From assembly GCF_000715075.1 (NCBI RefSeq), contig NC_134095.1, positions 54,370,419 to 54,434,418 of the forward strand: a stretch of 64,000 nucleotides of DNA, read 5' to 3'. The position numbers were made by a program, and so were the translations under genes. The notes under the pieces were generated by a model that saw only the letters and a list, made by a program, of their open reading frames with translations, was not told the DNA's origin and did no database searches. This DNA comes from Nicotiana tabacum (taxonomy: Eukaryota; Streptophyta; Magnoliopsida; Solanales; Solanaceae). Below, piece after piece: positions 10,888-23,642 of the stretch (the first letter of the stretch is position 1; each line of letters begins with the position of its first letter).

Positions 10888-12009
10888 TCAGCTGACTCTG
10901 GCTATGCGAGGATGATGTCCTAAAATTCTCATTCTAGCGAGACTGATTTCCATAACTCTGAGTACTCTGAAGGAAGACCCACCACCTGACTGATGATTGG
11001 ACTGAGCTGGTGCTAATGACTCCTTATTAGAGGAATCCCTTCCACCTCTGCTAGATGTACCATTAAACCTACCTGCTATCCAGGCTTTCTTGTTATGCTC
11101 TTTTTCTTCTCTCCTATGTTGTCTATCTTTTTCTAAGTGCTCAAAAAATCCCACAATAGAGGAGAAGGCTATCATCTCTACCGATGCAGCTGATGTCGTA
11201 TTCTTAATGTAGTAAGCTAAAGCGCCCACAAACCTGCGAATCTTTGCTTTTTCTGTCTTAACCATGTGAGGAGCATGCTTAGCTAACCTTATGAATTCCA
11301 TGTAGTACTCTTTCACATTTTTATTCCCTTGCTTGAGCTGTTCGAACTCTGTAGTCATAGCTTCCCTATCCTCTTCTGGGATAAAGTTAGCCATGAAGGC
11401 CTCTTCAAATTCTTCCCAAGTAGGCGAACCATCATCTTCATCTCTTTCCTTTTCCCTCATCTCAAACCAAGCCCCAGCCACATCTCTAAGCTGGTAAGCA
11501 GCCAGCTCCACAACTTCATCATCAAATGCTTTAATCACTCGGAGGGCTTTCTTGACACCCTCCAGCCACAACATTGGATCTTCATCAACTATAGAACCAT
11601 GGAACACTGGAGGACTCAACTTCAAAAATTCATTCACTCTTGAGGACTCAGAATTGTTCTGTCTATTTGATTGAGGTGGAATCTCATCTTTTCTCTCATT
11701 CTGGTTGGCCATAAAGGCTTTAAACATCTCCATGGCACTGTTGACAACATTAAACATCTGACTCACCTCTGGAGATACAGTTGTCTGATCCGGAGTTGTT
11801 GTTGGGGGCGACACTGGATTCTGAGGTACTAGATCATCATGCTCCACCCCTTCTTCATGCTCAACCCGGGGTACTTGAACCCCCTTTATGGATTTACCCT
11901 TCCTTTTCTGAGTTGAAACTTTCTTAGTTCTACCTTGAGCCACAATAGTAGCAATAGTTTCTTGAGCAGCATCCTGAGTGTCGGTGTCAAAGTTGCGAGT
12001 ACGAGCCAT
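10888..12009 (-). CDS. Gypsy E gag, capsid part
   Basis: This 373-codon frame is the best preserved gene of the element. The start MARTRNFDTDTQ lies about 200 bases inside the PBS, as expected for gag. The middle holds the retrotransposon gag core: SPPVFHGSIVDEDPMLWLEG at about residues 132-151, then WEEFEEAFMANFIPE and EFEQLKQGNKNVKEYYMEF. The C-terminus (after about residue 330) looks frame-shifted, because the zinc knuckle is found in another frame just downstream. Role: forms the virus-like particle that packages element RNA in the cytoplasm. Confidence 0.92.
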   Translation of the reverse strand: MARTRNFDTDTQDAAQETIATIVAQGRTKKVSTQKRKGKSIKGVQVPRVEHEEGVEHDDLVPQNPVSPPTTTPDQTTVSPEVSQMFNVVNSAMEMFKAFMANQNERKDEIPPQSNRQNNSESSRVNEFLKLSPPVFHGSIVDEDPMLWLEGVKKALRVIKAFDDEVVELAAYQLRDVAGAWFEMREKERDEDDGSPTWEEFEEAFMANFIPEEDREAMTTEFEQLKQGNKNVKEYYMEFIRLAKHAPHMVKTEKAKIRRFVGALAYYIKNTTSAASVEMIAFSSIVGFFEHLEKDRQHRREEKEHNKKAWIAGRFNGTSSRGGRDSSNKESLAPAQSNHQSGGGSSFRVLRVMEISLARMRILGHHPRIARVS

Positions 12010-12206
12010 TTTTGCGAGATTTGGAGAAGAGAATACATTAAATAATTTCTTAGAGGTAGGCTCTACTACACGATCTAAAATATGAAAAAAATGAGACTTT
12101 GCCTAAATGCTTGTAGCCTCCTATTTATAAGTATGGCGCACTTCATACCCATAAACAAGACTCTACTAACACGGCTTCATAGACCTCTAGGACTCCATAA
12201 ACCTGA

Positions 12207-12219
12207 GGCTCTGATACAA
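12207..12219 (-). other. Gypsy E primer-binding site
   Basis: On the minus strand TGTATCAGAGCC lies five to six bases after the 5' LTR end. It matches the common TGGTATCAGAGC site for initiator tRNA-Met with one change. Confidence 0.85.
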
Positions 12220-12223
12220 AATT

Positions 12224-14152
12224 TGTCACGACCCATTTTCTGAACAAGCCGGGACCGACACTCGATCGCTAAACATGACCGAGCGAACCATCTCTGCTTA
12301 TCAAATCAATTATAACTCTAAACTTTATATGCAACAAGAAAATACTCTAACCAAATACTTTTGATTAATTTAAATATTTAAATAATTCAACTCCAAAACT
12401 TTATTCGCAGTAACTACTGAATTACTGCTAAGTTATTATCTAAAATATCTAAATCTTAACCCAACGACTATGTCTATGAAGCCTCTACAGATAAACTGAC
12501 GCACTGCTCAGGACATGAAATTTCCTGGCCGGTTCTCTAAGTAAACAAAGAAATAACTACATAAAGATGACTAAAAGGAATACTCCACGAATAAAAGTGG
12601 AGCTCACCAATAACACTGGAAGAGAAGGAAGTCCTAACCCGTAGCCTGCTCGCCTGCAAAACTGGTTCCTACGTTGTACCGCAGACCAACGTAGGTTCCC
12701 AAAAGAGAACGTCAGTACCATCCATTGTACCTAGTGAGTCTCAACAATAGGGGGCGAAACTTTAATAACATATATATTACGAGCAAAGGTTGTAAATGCA
12801 TATAAAACATAAAGCTTATAAGAATAATTCTAAAATAATAGCATAATAGTAGTTTATGAATATTCTAAAAGAAATTCTTTTCTTTTTCGTTCTTATAAAA
12901 AAAATACTTCACGTTCTACTTTGGGAGTTCCAACTATCCTGACTTAATTCTATTTCAGTCACCGTGTGATCGGCACGGGTTCGATCCCAACCTGATCGAA
13001 TAGACCCAATCCACGAGGCACCACTCGCTTTATGGTTCTCAACGCTCATGTATCATACCTTAGCATGACTAAGTAAATCCTTAGCAATGAGACCCTTGGC
13101 TCTTGTGTTCCCTACTTTGGCACAAGTAGTTTCAGGAAGTCAACGCCTTGGTCAGGATCCTCGGCCTGGACGATGACCCCTTCTCAGAATAAAGGATATT
13201 CCCAAAAATCTTTTCTTTCTAAAACTTTTTTCTTGTGACTTTTCAAGTCTAGATCTTTTCTTTATAAAACATCATGTACATGCTCATGCTGGTATCCTTA
13301 AATGTAAAGCATGACATAAGAATGAAATAAACATGTAAAAGTATTTCTAAAGATTCTTGCTTATTTATAAGTTTTCAACATGAAAATATCATATAAGAAT
13401 AACACAAAAATCTGAAAATTTATGCACGTATATCATAATAAATCATCTAAACTTTTGCTAGAACAATTCTAAGTTAATAGGTACTCACTCGCTCCAATTA
13501 AGTAAATATAAACTCTTTTAAGTAATTCATCACACACCTTGTACGCGTACTTTTGTGAGTTAAACCACTTTAGTAAAGGGTTGTATCAACTCACCTCAAA
13601 CCTTCTCGAGCTAATACGTAGACCCCAGTCCAATTGACACTAGTAAAACAATCGATTCTGAATTCAAGAATTAGTGGTTTTTAAAGAACCTTACGATTTT
13701 CTTTGTTGCCTGTGTTTGTTGCGTTTGCTGCGTAACATAACAATGTTCTGTTCCTTGTACGAATTTTTACTCGTGATGCTTTCTTTTTTTTTGATCTCCT
13801 TTATGTCCAAAGATAGGCTTTGAAGCCTTAAGCCTTTTTTTTCAACAACATTTTATGGGCTTAGGAATGTCCCTCCAATTTTCTTTTGTTATTTGTTTTT
13901 TTTCTTTACTTAACTAATAATTAAGATACCCACTTTTAATAATTAAAAATATTAAATTATTAATATTCTCATAATTATATATCTAACTATTTATAAATAG
14001 GGAAGTAACTCAAAAATAAATCACAAGGGTTTAAATCCATAAAGAAGAAAAACAAATTATTTTCTTTTGTTGTGCACTCAAGGCAAGATTAAAAAAATTA
14101 GATTCTATATTTAGCGAGTCTTGAAATTTATATAAATTTGAGGAGTGTTACA
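12224..14152 (-). repeat. Gypsy E 5' LTR (1,929 bp)
   Basis: Partner of 4737-6652 with the same termini. Its right end touches the AGTTT target duplication, after which the copia D RNase H resumes. Confidence 0.95.
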
Positions 14153-15260
14153 AGTTTGTTGCTTCTTTGACTTCCATGAAAGTAAAGAATCTCCCAGTTT
14201 GATGACATACCCTGTGACAGATCTCCTAGTATTAGGATGGGAGGCCCAGTCTAAATCACAATAAGCAGACAATGTATCTATAGGCCCTGTCCCCAGCAAA
14301 ATACCAAGGCCTGATGCTGCCTTTACATATATCACCACTCGCAATGTTGCATCCCAATGAGATTGTTTGGGATGTTGCATGAACTGACTGAGTACCTGGA
14401 CTGCAAAACTGAGATCTGGTTTGGTGATGGTCAAGTAGATCAACTTACCAATAAGTTTCTGATAGTTCCTTATGTCCTCTAGCTCTTCATCTCCATTTAC
14501 CCCTACATGCTTGTCATATTCAATAGTGGTCAACTTCTGGTTAAGCTCTATTGGGGTGGAGGTTGATTTGGCTCCTGCAAGTCCAACTTCTGATATCAAC
14601 TGAAGGGCATACTTCCTTTGTGTGAGCAGGATCCCTTTCTTTGATCGTAGAACCTCAATACCAAGGAAATATCTTAGATCCCCTAGATCCTTAACTTTAA
14701 AGGAGTTATGTAGTGTCTGTTTGGCTTCATCTATCAGTTCTGCATTGCTCCTAGTGATAAGCAAGTCATCCACATATACTAAGATAACAACAATGTTAGA
14801 TTTTGTGTGTTAGTGAAGAGTGAATGATCAGAAGCACTCTAATGATATCCTACTTCCACTAAGGCCTCAATCAATTTGATGTTCAATTGCCTTGAAGCAT
14901 GCTTAAGACCATATAGTGATTTAAGTAGTTTGCAGACCTTATACTCCCATTGTCTCTGGAAACCCTGTAGCAGTTCCATGTAAACATCTTCATAAAGATC
15001 CCCTTGCAAAAAGGCATTGTTGACATTAATATGGAACATATTCCATCCTCTAGAGGTTGTTACGCTTATGACTGTTCTAACAGTAACCATTTTAGCTACA
15101 GGGAAAAGGTCTCATGATAGTCCAACCCTTCTTGTTGTGTATAACCTTTTGCTACTAATCGAGCCTTGTACCTTTCTATTTCCCTATTTGCCTTATACTT
15201 TATCTTAAACACCCATTTGGATCCTATGGCCCTTTTTCCTGCAGGCAGGTCAACAAGTTC
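14153..15260 (-). pseudogene. Copia D reverse transcriptase / RNase H (broken)
   Basis: 14839-15090 holds the RT block NNAFLQGDLYEDVYMELLQG (first Asp of the usual DVKNAFLHG changed to Asn) and KSLYGLKHASRQ. After stops near 14790-14838, 14158-14773 holds DDLLITRSN (the catalytic DD), KDLGDLRYFLGIEV, KLIGKLIYLTITKPDLSFAV and the RNase H start (YCDLDWASHPNTRRSVTGYV). It stops abruptly at the gypsy E insertion (WKSKKQQT), and the missing C-terminus is at 4375-4736. Premature stops show it is inactive. Confidence 0.92.
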
Positions 15261-16641
15261 TTATGATGCATTGTCCTCAAGAGCTTTAATCTCTTGTGAC
15301 ATTGCTTCTACCCAGTTTTTATCCTGACAAGCTTCCTTGAAGTTCTTTAGTTCAACCGTTGCAGAGAACACACCCAATAGGCCTTGTAATTGGCTGACAA
15401 ATGAGAGTAGGACACAATGTTTGAGATATAATGAGGATGATTCTGAGTGTTTGAGGGTGTAACATAGTCCTTCAGCCATATGGAAGGTCTTGTATCTGCT
15501 AGATATCCTGACACCAGTTTCATCAGTATGTACTTGCTTTATATATGATTGGCTTAAGTCTGGATCTGTGACAAGTTGCACTCCAACTTGTTCTATAGAC
15601 TGATGCATAGTAAAAGTATCAACTGAATCCACTGTGGTCTCAGTTGGTTCCATTGTCTGAGTGTATGCTACAATTGTTGATTCCATGACGGGTGTAGGTG
15701 AGACATGATCATGGGCAGGTTCAATTTGATCATGGGCTGTGGAGAAGTTTGAGTCTTCAGTGGTTGCCTGTTCCTTATTGGAAGAACCTTGCACCAATTG
15801 TTCAGGCAAAAAGTCATTTGTCACATGAGGTTCAGCACATGGAAATATATTTACAGTGATCTGAGTTCCTTCCTTGAAGGGAAATACTTGTTCCCTGAAT
15901 GAGACATCTCTATTAATGAATACTCTTCTGCTATCTAAATCATACAGGTTGTACCCCGTTTGAGTTTCTGAGTATCCTATAAGGACTGACTTTCTTGCTC
16001 TTGGAGTAAACTTATCACCACCAGGCAAGTTACTTGCAAAACACAAACAACCAAATACCCTTAAGTGGTCTATCTTTGTTGGTGTGTTATGCAACACTTC
16101 ATATGGACACTTCCCTTGCAACACTTCTGCGGGCAACTTATTAATCAAATATGTTGTTGTTCTTATACATTCACCCTAGAATCTCATTGGCACTGCACTT
16201 TGGAACATCAGTGCCCTTGCTTCTTCTAGGATATGTCTATGTTCTTTTCTACTGTGCCATTTGTTGAGGTGTATATGGACAACTATTCTGATGTATAGTT
16301 CCCAGAGATGTCAATAAATCATTGCACTGAGAATTAAAGAATTTACTACCATTATGTGACATCAACACTTTCACAGTCATACCAAACTAATTTTTTATCA
16401 TAGCAAGAATTTTTTTTATTACAACTAACACTTCACACTTTGAATGAATCAAACATACCCAGGTATATCTACTGTAGTCATCCGCAATGCTAATAAAGTA
16501 ATGCTTTTTATCATAAGTGGACACTCTATGGGCCCCCCCAAACATCTAGGTGAACAAGCTGCAAAGAACTAGTAGAGCTCGTGTTACTTGAAGGAAACTT
16601 TAACCTACACTGTCTAGCTAATGGACAAATATGACAATTTC
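15261..16641 (-). pseudogene. Copia D integrase (broken)
   Basis: 15261-16148 is an open block of 295 residues with the integrase C-terminal part: INKLPAEVLQGKCPYEVL, HLRVFGCLCFAS and KFTPRARKSVLIGYSE, then a low-complexity linker into the RT N-terminus (NFKEACQDKNWVEAMSQEIK). 16149-16641 carries the catalytic core with several stops and no continuous frame. Confidence 0.88.
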
Positions 16642-17716
16642 TTACACCTGTATATCCACCTTATTATTTAACTCTGAAATATGTTGCATTGACTTCAATG
16701 ATGCATGCCCTAATCTCAGGTGCCAGAGTTTACTTTCTGCTCCTTTATTCATAAAGAAACCTGCTGCAACTACTGTTATGTTCTCCTTTAGCAGATACAA
16801 TCCATTGTGTTCTCTACCAATATCCATCACCCTACCACTGTAAAGATCTTGAAACATGCAGAAATCAGGAAAGAATGTGACTGAGCAACTGAGATCTCTG
16901 GTGAGTTTTAATACTAACAACATATTGAATTTAAAATCTGGTACATATAAGACATTTTTAACTGTCTCATTCCCTAGTATAGATGCTTCTCCAATGTGTG
17001 TTATTTGTGCCTTATTTCCTGTGGGTAATAGCACTTCATTCCTTCCTTGATCATCAGTTATTCTCACACTGCTCGAAATGTCTTTACAATATGCGACATG
17101 ATGAGTTGCTCCTATGTCTATCCCCTAATCACAAATACCTGCATTTGCTAGCAAGGAAATTATACCTGTCATGTTTGTGGAACACTCTAATGTTGCTAGT
17201 TTTGACAACAGCTTGACTAGCTGTTTGTACTGTACTTGCGCAGCTGCTGCAGCCCTGCCTTCCTCATTGTTTACATTCACACTGTTGGTATAAATCTTTC
17301 CTCCTCCAGTCTGATTTTTTTTCTTGCTTTTGAAATCAGTTGGATAGCTAATTATCTTAAAACAGTTTTTCTTAAGGTGACCTTTGTATCCACAATGCTC
17401 ACAAATGATCCCTGGCCTTTTACCTTTAAAGTCTTGACCCCTTCCTGCTAGCATGGTGAGTGGTTCCTTATGTGTATCAACCACACCTAAGGACTTTTGA
17501 CTCTCTTTTTGAGTAGCTATTGCATACGCTTCATTAACAGTTGCTACAAGTCTTTTTGCTAGTACATTACTCTTTATGTTAATATAGCTTTCATTTAAGC
17601 CCATAAGAAACTACAACAAACATTGTGACCTTAAATGTTCAACTGAAGATCTAGCCTCCTCGCAATCACATGAGGACATAGGTACTAATATATCAATTTC
17701 ATCCCACAAATCTTTC
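16642..17716 (-). pseudogene. Copia D gag C-terminus, protease and pre-integrase domain
   Basis: 17125-17604 encodes the end of gag with a CCHC zinc knuckle (CEHCGYKGHLKKNC). A stop then precedes the protease active site, seen as IDIGATHHV (normally DSGA). 16642-17067 has the protease end (EASILGNETVKNVLYVPDF) and the GAG-pre-integrase motif (LWHLRLGHASLKSM). The gag reading continues upstream to 17716, where the MITE target site begins; the N-terminal half is at 29139-29522. Confidence 0.9.
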
Positions 17717-17727
17717 ATTTTAGATAG

Positions 17728-18641
17728 TGTTGGCCCAAAACATGTGAAGTTTTGAAGAATGACACATGAACTCAGTCATGGACCAGGTCCATCTTATGAA
17801 GCACAGTCATGATCAGCCTATACATGTGAGATGCACATGAAGAAGATAAGTCCTACTGATCAAGCAACAATATCTCCTGATCTGATCGAAAAGGTTGAAT
17901 ATTAGATAAGGGGAGGAAGTCTCCTCATATGAAGAGAACAGAATTCAGATAAAAGATAGTGTTAGAGTTTGAGATCTTCATGAACTCTTCTACGATAGAA
18001 GATCAGCAATTGAGCCCCAATCAAACTCTGATTACTAACCTACCAAATGACAGTGATTGTTCTCTTTTACAGGTAATGCACATACGCAGAAGTTAAACTA
18101 AATTGAGAGCAAAAGAGCAAGGCAATTTTGCAAGCAATTTATGTGTGATTTGAGTGTGCACTCCTGAAGCTACTTGAACGAGATAGAAGAATCAGTTCCA
18201 TTGTATCTATATTTTATTCTAGTTTAATTGTAGTAGGTGGTTTAAAGTTGTACCTTTCAGCTTTCATAGAAGTAATTGTATTAGGTACCTAGAGTGTTCA
18301 AGTTATAGCTAACTTGAAGTTGTTGCAACAGTGGATGTTGTGTGCCACAACGGGATTAGAGTTAATCCTTAGGTTTACAAAGAGTTTTTGTAAATGTTGT
18401 TTTGGCTCAGTGATTTTAGTGGAAGTTTGGGAAAATCCTACTGAATAGTAGGTCATGGTTTTTTCACCTTTTAAGCCAGGTGTTTTCCATGTAAAAATCT
18501 CTGTGTTCTTTATTTTATGTACTTATTATTTCGCAAATAGTAGTAGTTAGAACACCTAGAAGAACCAGGTTCTTCTATAGCGAAAATTGGGTACCACACA
18601 AATCACCCCCCTATTGTGTGGTATTGACGCTTAAAACATCA
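17728..18641 (+). repeat. Copia F 5' LTR
   Basis: Begins TGTTGGCCCAAAACATG, ends GCTTAAAACATCA. It is nearly identical along its length to 27851-28771, suggesting a fairly recent insertion relative to copia D. Directly after it, ATTGGTATCGGAGTGGG is an altered initiator tRNA-Met primer-binding site (18642-18658). Confidence 0.94.
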
Positions 18642-18697
18642 ATTGGTATCGGAGTGGGTTATCCTTGAAGAAGCTAACACCTTAAGGAAAGATCAAA

Positions 18698-20570
18698 ATG
18701 AGTGCACCACCTGGGAACTGGGAAGGGCAATCCATTGCTAGGCCTCCACTTTTTAATGGTCAGTACTATTCTTAATAGAAGAACATGATGATGGATCACA
18801 TCATAGGAGAAAACTATGAACTCTGGGACATAGTCACTGATGGTCCTCTAGCAATCACAAAGAAGAATGCTGAAGGAGTGGATGTGCCAAAGACAAGAGC
18901 TGACTGCACTGCTGAAGATTTGAAGAAATGGGAGAAGAATGTCAAGGCCAAGAAATGGCTTGTGTGTGGAATGGGTCCAGATGGGTATAGTGAATTCAAA
19001 GTTGTACCACTGCTAAGAAATTCTGGGACACTTTGCAAGTGGCCCATGAAGTAACACCTCAAGTGAAGAGGTCCAGAGGAACACTACTGTATTCTTAGTA
19101 TGAGAATTTTACCATGAATGAAGGAGAAACCATCCAGGAGATGTATACAAGGTTCACCACACTAACAAATGAACTTAAGTCTCTTGGAAGGGTTATTCTT
19201 GAAGAATACAAAGTTGAGAAGATTTTGACAAGGGTTCTACCAGTCTCTTGGGAGAGCAAAATCACTGCCATTCAGGAATCAAAGAACTTTTCCACTCTTA
19301 AGTTGGACGAGCTAATTGAAAATCCTCACTGCCTATGAACTGAGAAGGCAAACATTAAAAATGGATGCACCCAAGAAGGAAAGAAGTCTGTCTCTCAGAA
19401 TAGCTAAAGGTTCAGATCTGGAGGATGATGAAATGACCATGATTACAGGAGATTTCAAAAATTACCTGATGAGAGGAAAGGGTTCTTCAAGAGGTACAAC
19501 CTTCAACAAACCAAGGGCTCCTAAGAAACAGACCAACGAGGGCTGCTACAAATGTGGTAAGACTGATCACATAATCAAGAACTGTTCTCAATGGAAAATT
19601 GAGTGAAAGAAGGAAAGGGCTGAACGAAGGAATAGGAAGAAGGAACAGGTTCAACCAAAAAGGAACAAAGGATCAACAAAGGTTATGGTTGCTGCTTAAG
19701 GAGAAACATCATATGAGGACTCAGAAGATGAAGCTGGAGATGAACAAGCACTTATATCCATTGGAGAATCAGATGATGAACAAGAGGTAAGTATCTTTCA
19801 TCTCAAAGACAAGATTAAATTCCTGTCTAAAGAAAGGTTGTCTGAGCTATTGCTAGACTTTATTAATGAGTCTGAGATAATTAACAATGAGAAGGAAGAC
19901 CTGTCTAGGGAATGTGTGATCCTAAAATCCAAGTGCAAAAATCTAGAGTCTAGGGCTAATGAGAGTGATAGTAAAAATGCTGAGTTGAAGAACTAAGTTC
20001 TTGAACTTGACACCAACGTCCTAGAACTTAGGTCTGAGAACTTAAAACAGAAACTAGGAATCGTAAGAAGAAAGCTAATCACACATATCTCACTTTAGAA
20101 GAAAACTTAGGAAAAATGAAGGATGAGTTATACAAGAAGGATGGGCAGATAAAAGTCTTAAAAGAAGATCTAGGGAAGGTAAAACATGAACTAGACAGAA
20201 CTTGCAAATGGAACAAGGATTCTGATGCACTTTTCTGGCTACAAGAACATCATAGTAGCAACAAAATAGGACTTGGCTATGAGACTCAAGCACCTAAGTG
20301 GGACCCTAAAAGCAAGTACCTCACTCTTTCTGAGAACAAAATCTGCACACACTATGGCAAGACTGGCCATTACAAAAATGAATATAATGTAAAAGAAAAG
20401 GCCAGTCAAAAGAACAAAGCTTTTGTTCAAGAAAAAAATAGACTGCTTGGGTGGGCTAAAAGGAATTTGATTTATCCCTTTGCCTATAGAAAGGGACCCA
20501 AACTAGTTTGGGTTCTTAAGACTAACCCTTCATTTCTTTTTGCAGGTCCAAGTGAAGGGAAATAGCCAAA
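18698..20570 (+). pseudogene. Copia F gag (broken)
   Basis: The ATG at 18698 starts SAPPGNWEGQSIARPPLFNG, the typical SIRE-lineage gag start. Two adjacent stops (18774-18779) replace the expected tryptophans. 18785-19054 (KNAEGVDVPKTRADCTAEDL) and 19114-19338 (NEGETIQEMYTRFTTLTNEL) carry the gag core, separated by frameshifts. 19316-19606 ends with a CCHC knuckle (CYKCGKTDHIIKNC). A coiled-coil-rich region follows and a second, damaged knuckle appears at about 20343-20385 (CTHYGKTGHYKNEYN; Cys changed to Tyr). The long gag with a coiled coil and two knuckles is characteristic of Sireviruses. Confidence 0.9.
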
Positions 20571-21790
20571 TATGGTACATGGATAGTGGCTGCTCAAAAC
20601 ATATGACTGGAAGAAAGAACCATCTCCTTTCACTTGAGGACCTAAAGGGAGGTAATGTCTCCTTTAGAAATAGGAAGAAAGTGAGATTATTGGGGTTGGA
20701 AAGGTAGGTAAGGCAGATTCTCACTCCATTGAGAATGTCTACTTGATAGATGAATTGAAATACCGCCTGATCAGTGTGTCACAACTGTGTGACAGAGGTA
20801 ACCTTGTAGCATTTACCTCTACTAAATGTTTTGTGATTAACCTTACCACTAACAAGATTGTTTTGTAGGGAAAAAGAGTTAACAATATTTACATTGTAGA
20901 TTTGTCTACTCTTTCAGAAAATGAACTCACCTGTCTAAGTGTGTTGGATAATGATCCCCTCTTGTGGCACAAAAGACTTGGTCATGCTAGTCTGAATCAA
21001 CTAAACAAATTAGTCTTTAAGGACTTAGTGATAGGGTTACCTAACATCAAGTTCAAGGAAGACAAAGTTTGTAAGGCTTGTGCAAGGGGAAGCAGGTAAG
21101 ATCATCCTTCAAAAGCAAGAAAATGGTAAGCACAACCAAGTCGTTGGAACTGGTCCATATGGATCTCTATGGTCCAATGAGAACTATAAGCAGAGGTGGA
21201 AAGAAATATATAATGGTACTTGTTGACGACTATTCTAGATTTACCTAGGTACTATTTCTAACATCTAAAGATGAAGCATTTGACATGTTTACTGCTTTTG
21301 TTAGAAAAACTCAGAAACAATTAGGAAATCAACTTGCATCCATTAGGTCTGATCATGAAACTGAATTTGAAAATGCTAAATTTGCTGAATTCTGTGATGA
21401 GAATGGTATAGATCATAACTTCTCCGCCTCTAGGACTCCTCAACAAAATGGAGTAGTTGAAAGAAAGAATAGGACTCTTGAAGATATGACTAAGACTATG
21501 CTTCTTTCTAGTAAATTTCCCCACAGCTTTTGGGCAGAGGCTGTGAACACTGCATGTTACATTATCAATAGATGCATGACTAGACCTCTTGTAGAGAAGA
21601 CTCCATATGAGTTACTTAAAGAGAAAACCAAATATATCCCATCTTAGGGCATTTGGATGCAAGTGCTTTGTGCACAATAATGGAAAAGACTCCCTAGGTA
21701 AGTTTGATCCCATAAATGATGAGGGAGTATTATTGGGATATTTTTCACATAGCAAAACATATAAAGTGTTCAATATTTGTGTGTAGAAGA
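20571..21790 (+). pseudogene. Copia F protease and integrase (broken)
   Basis: The protease start is seen near 20571-20610 (WYMDSGCSKHMTG). 20902-21099 holds the GAG-pre-integrase HHCC domain (LWHKRLGHASLNQL ... CKACARG). The integrase core follows: MDLYGPM at about 21160, IRSDHETEFEN in 21285-21647, then TPQQNGVVERKNRTLEDM with the catalytic Glu. Stops at about 21098 and 21247 and indels near 21645 break the frame. Confidence 0.9.
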
Positions 21791-21807
21791 AAGTGTGCAT
21801 GTAGTAT

Positions 21808-22977
21808 TTGATGAAACTAACATTTTTTTCTGAGAGACAGGAACATGAAGATGAAGCCATTGGATTGGTAAAGGATTTGACTGAAGCCTCAACACAAGTT
21901 AAAGTGGCACCAAAAGAAGGAACATGTTATGGAATAGGTTCATCCATTCAGGGCAAACTGATAGGGGGAACTGATCGAAGAGGAATTGAAACAAACCCTC
22001 TAAAAGAACCTGTTCATGACCCTGTTCCTCAACAACAGAACATGGGAGAAACATCTAGCAGAAACCAGTTGGTTGTGAAACTTCACAAGTATCAAAGTTC
22101 TCATCCTATTGAGAACATTATCACTGATCCAACATCTGGAGTCAAAACTAGATCACAATTAAAGAATCTGTGTGCTTTTTATGCCTTTTTATCTCTTATT
22201 GAACCTAAAAATGTTGTTGAGGCTTTGCAGAATGCAGATTGGGTGAATGCAATGCAAGATGAACTCAATCAGTTTGAGAAAAGTCAAGTTTGGCATCTAG
22301 TTACAAGACCCAAGGACAAATTAGTTATTGGTACAAAATGGGTCTTCAGAAACAAACTTGACCAAGAAGGAACAGTTACAAGAAACAAGGCAAGACTGGT
22401 GGTCAAAGGTTACAGCCAAGAGGAGGGCATAGATTATGATGAGACTTTTGCTCCAGTTGCAAGACTAGGGGCAATAAGACTCCTCATAGTCTTTGCAGCA
22501 CACATGGAATTCACTCTTCATCAGATGGATGTCAAAAGTACCTTCATGAATGGTTACCTAAAAGAATAAGTGTTTGTGAAACAACCTCTAGGGTCTGAGA
22601 GCAAGGAATGTCCTGAGCATGTGTACAAATTAGACAAGGCTCTCTATGGACTCAAGTAGGCTCCAAGAGCATGGTATGAACGACTGTCCAAATTTCTGCT
22701 TGAACATGGGTACAAAAGAGGTAAAATCGACAATACCTTATTTTTAAGGGAAAAAGGTAAGGATCTCCTTGTGGTACAAATATATGTTGATGACATAATC
22801 TTTGGGGCCACCACTGATAAGCTAAGTAAGGATTTTGCAAAATTAATGGGGAGTGAGTTTGAAATGAGTATGATGGGTGAGCTTAACTTCTTCTTAGGCT
22901 TACAGATCAAACAAAGCCCAAATGGAACCATGATCCATCAGTAGAAGTATGCAAAAGAGCTTATCAAAAAGTTTAAA
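21808..22977 (+). pseudogene. Copia F reverse transcriptase (broken)
   Basis: 21808-22569 covers the integrase tail and RT start: [56 protein letters not shown] and [17 protein letters not shown], where Ala of DVKSAFL is Thr. A stop follows at 22567-22569. The continuation has stops at about 22657 and 22943 but keeps the catalytic motif YVDDIIFGAT (about 22783-22812) and MGELNFFLGLQI. Several stops are CAG or CAA changed to TAG or TAA. Confidence 0.92.
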
Positions 22978-23642
22978 ATGGAGGAATCAAAGGAAATAGA
23001 CACACCCATTGCAACTGCCACAAAATTAGACATTGATGAACATGGTTCATCATTTGATCAAAAGTTGTATCTTACTGCTATCAGACCTAACATAGTCTTT
23101 AGTGTAGGGCTTTGTGCTCGCTTCCAGGCCAATCCAAAAGAGTCTCACTTGACTGTTGTCAAAAGGATACTAAGATACTTGAAAGGCACCACTGATATAT
23201 GTCTTTGGTATCCCAAAGGTAGTAATTTCGATCTAGTAGGATATGTTGATGCTGATTATGTAGGTTTCCTTGTGGATAGGAAAAACACTTCAAGTTTGGC
23301 TCACTTTCTTGGTTCATGTCTTGTATCTTGGGCCACTAAAAAGCAAAATTCAGTGGCCTTATCCACTACTAAGGCTGAATATATTGCTGTTGTATCTTGT
23401 TGTGCTCAATTGTTATGGACCAACAACAGCTGGTAGATTTTGGCATTGAAGTTGGTTGCATTCCTATATTCTGCGATAACACTAGTGCTACAAGTATGAC
23501 AAAGAACCCTGTTCATCATAAGAGGACCAAGCACATAGATGTTAGATACCACTTCTTAAGAGATAACTATGAGAAAGGATTGGTCTTCATAGAATTATGT
23601 GCTACTAATAAGCAAATTGCTAACACTTCACTAAAGCACTGA
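22978..23642 (+). pseudogene. Copia F RNase H (frame-shifted)
   Basis: 22978-23436 contains GYVDADYVGFLVDRKNTS and SVALSTTKAEYIAVVSCCAQ. 23397-23642 continues in another frame with IPIFCDNTSATSMTKNP and KHIDVRYHFLRDNYEKG. The switch between the two frames at about 23397-23436 is a one-step indel. The pol region ends at 23642. Confidence 0.92.

Larger units (their letters stand above)
4737..14152 (-). mobile_element. Ty3/gypsy LTR retrotransposon E (Tekay/Del-like chromovirus), 9.4 kb
   Basis: The LTRs at 4737-6652 and 12224-14152 (about 1.92 kb each, TG...CA) are flanked by the perfect 5-bp duplication AGTTT (4732-4736 and 14153-14157). On the minus strand the order is LTR, PBS, gag, protease, RT, RNase H, integrase, chromodomain-like tail, PPT (AAGGAGAGAAGAT, beside 6653), LTR. 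The chromodomain-like C-terminus and the DPGS protease motif point to the Tekay/Del chromovirus lineage (family knowledge). It lies in the RNase H gene of copia D. gag is the only long intact frame. Confidence 0.94.
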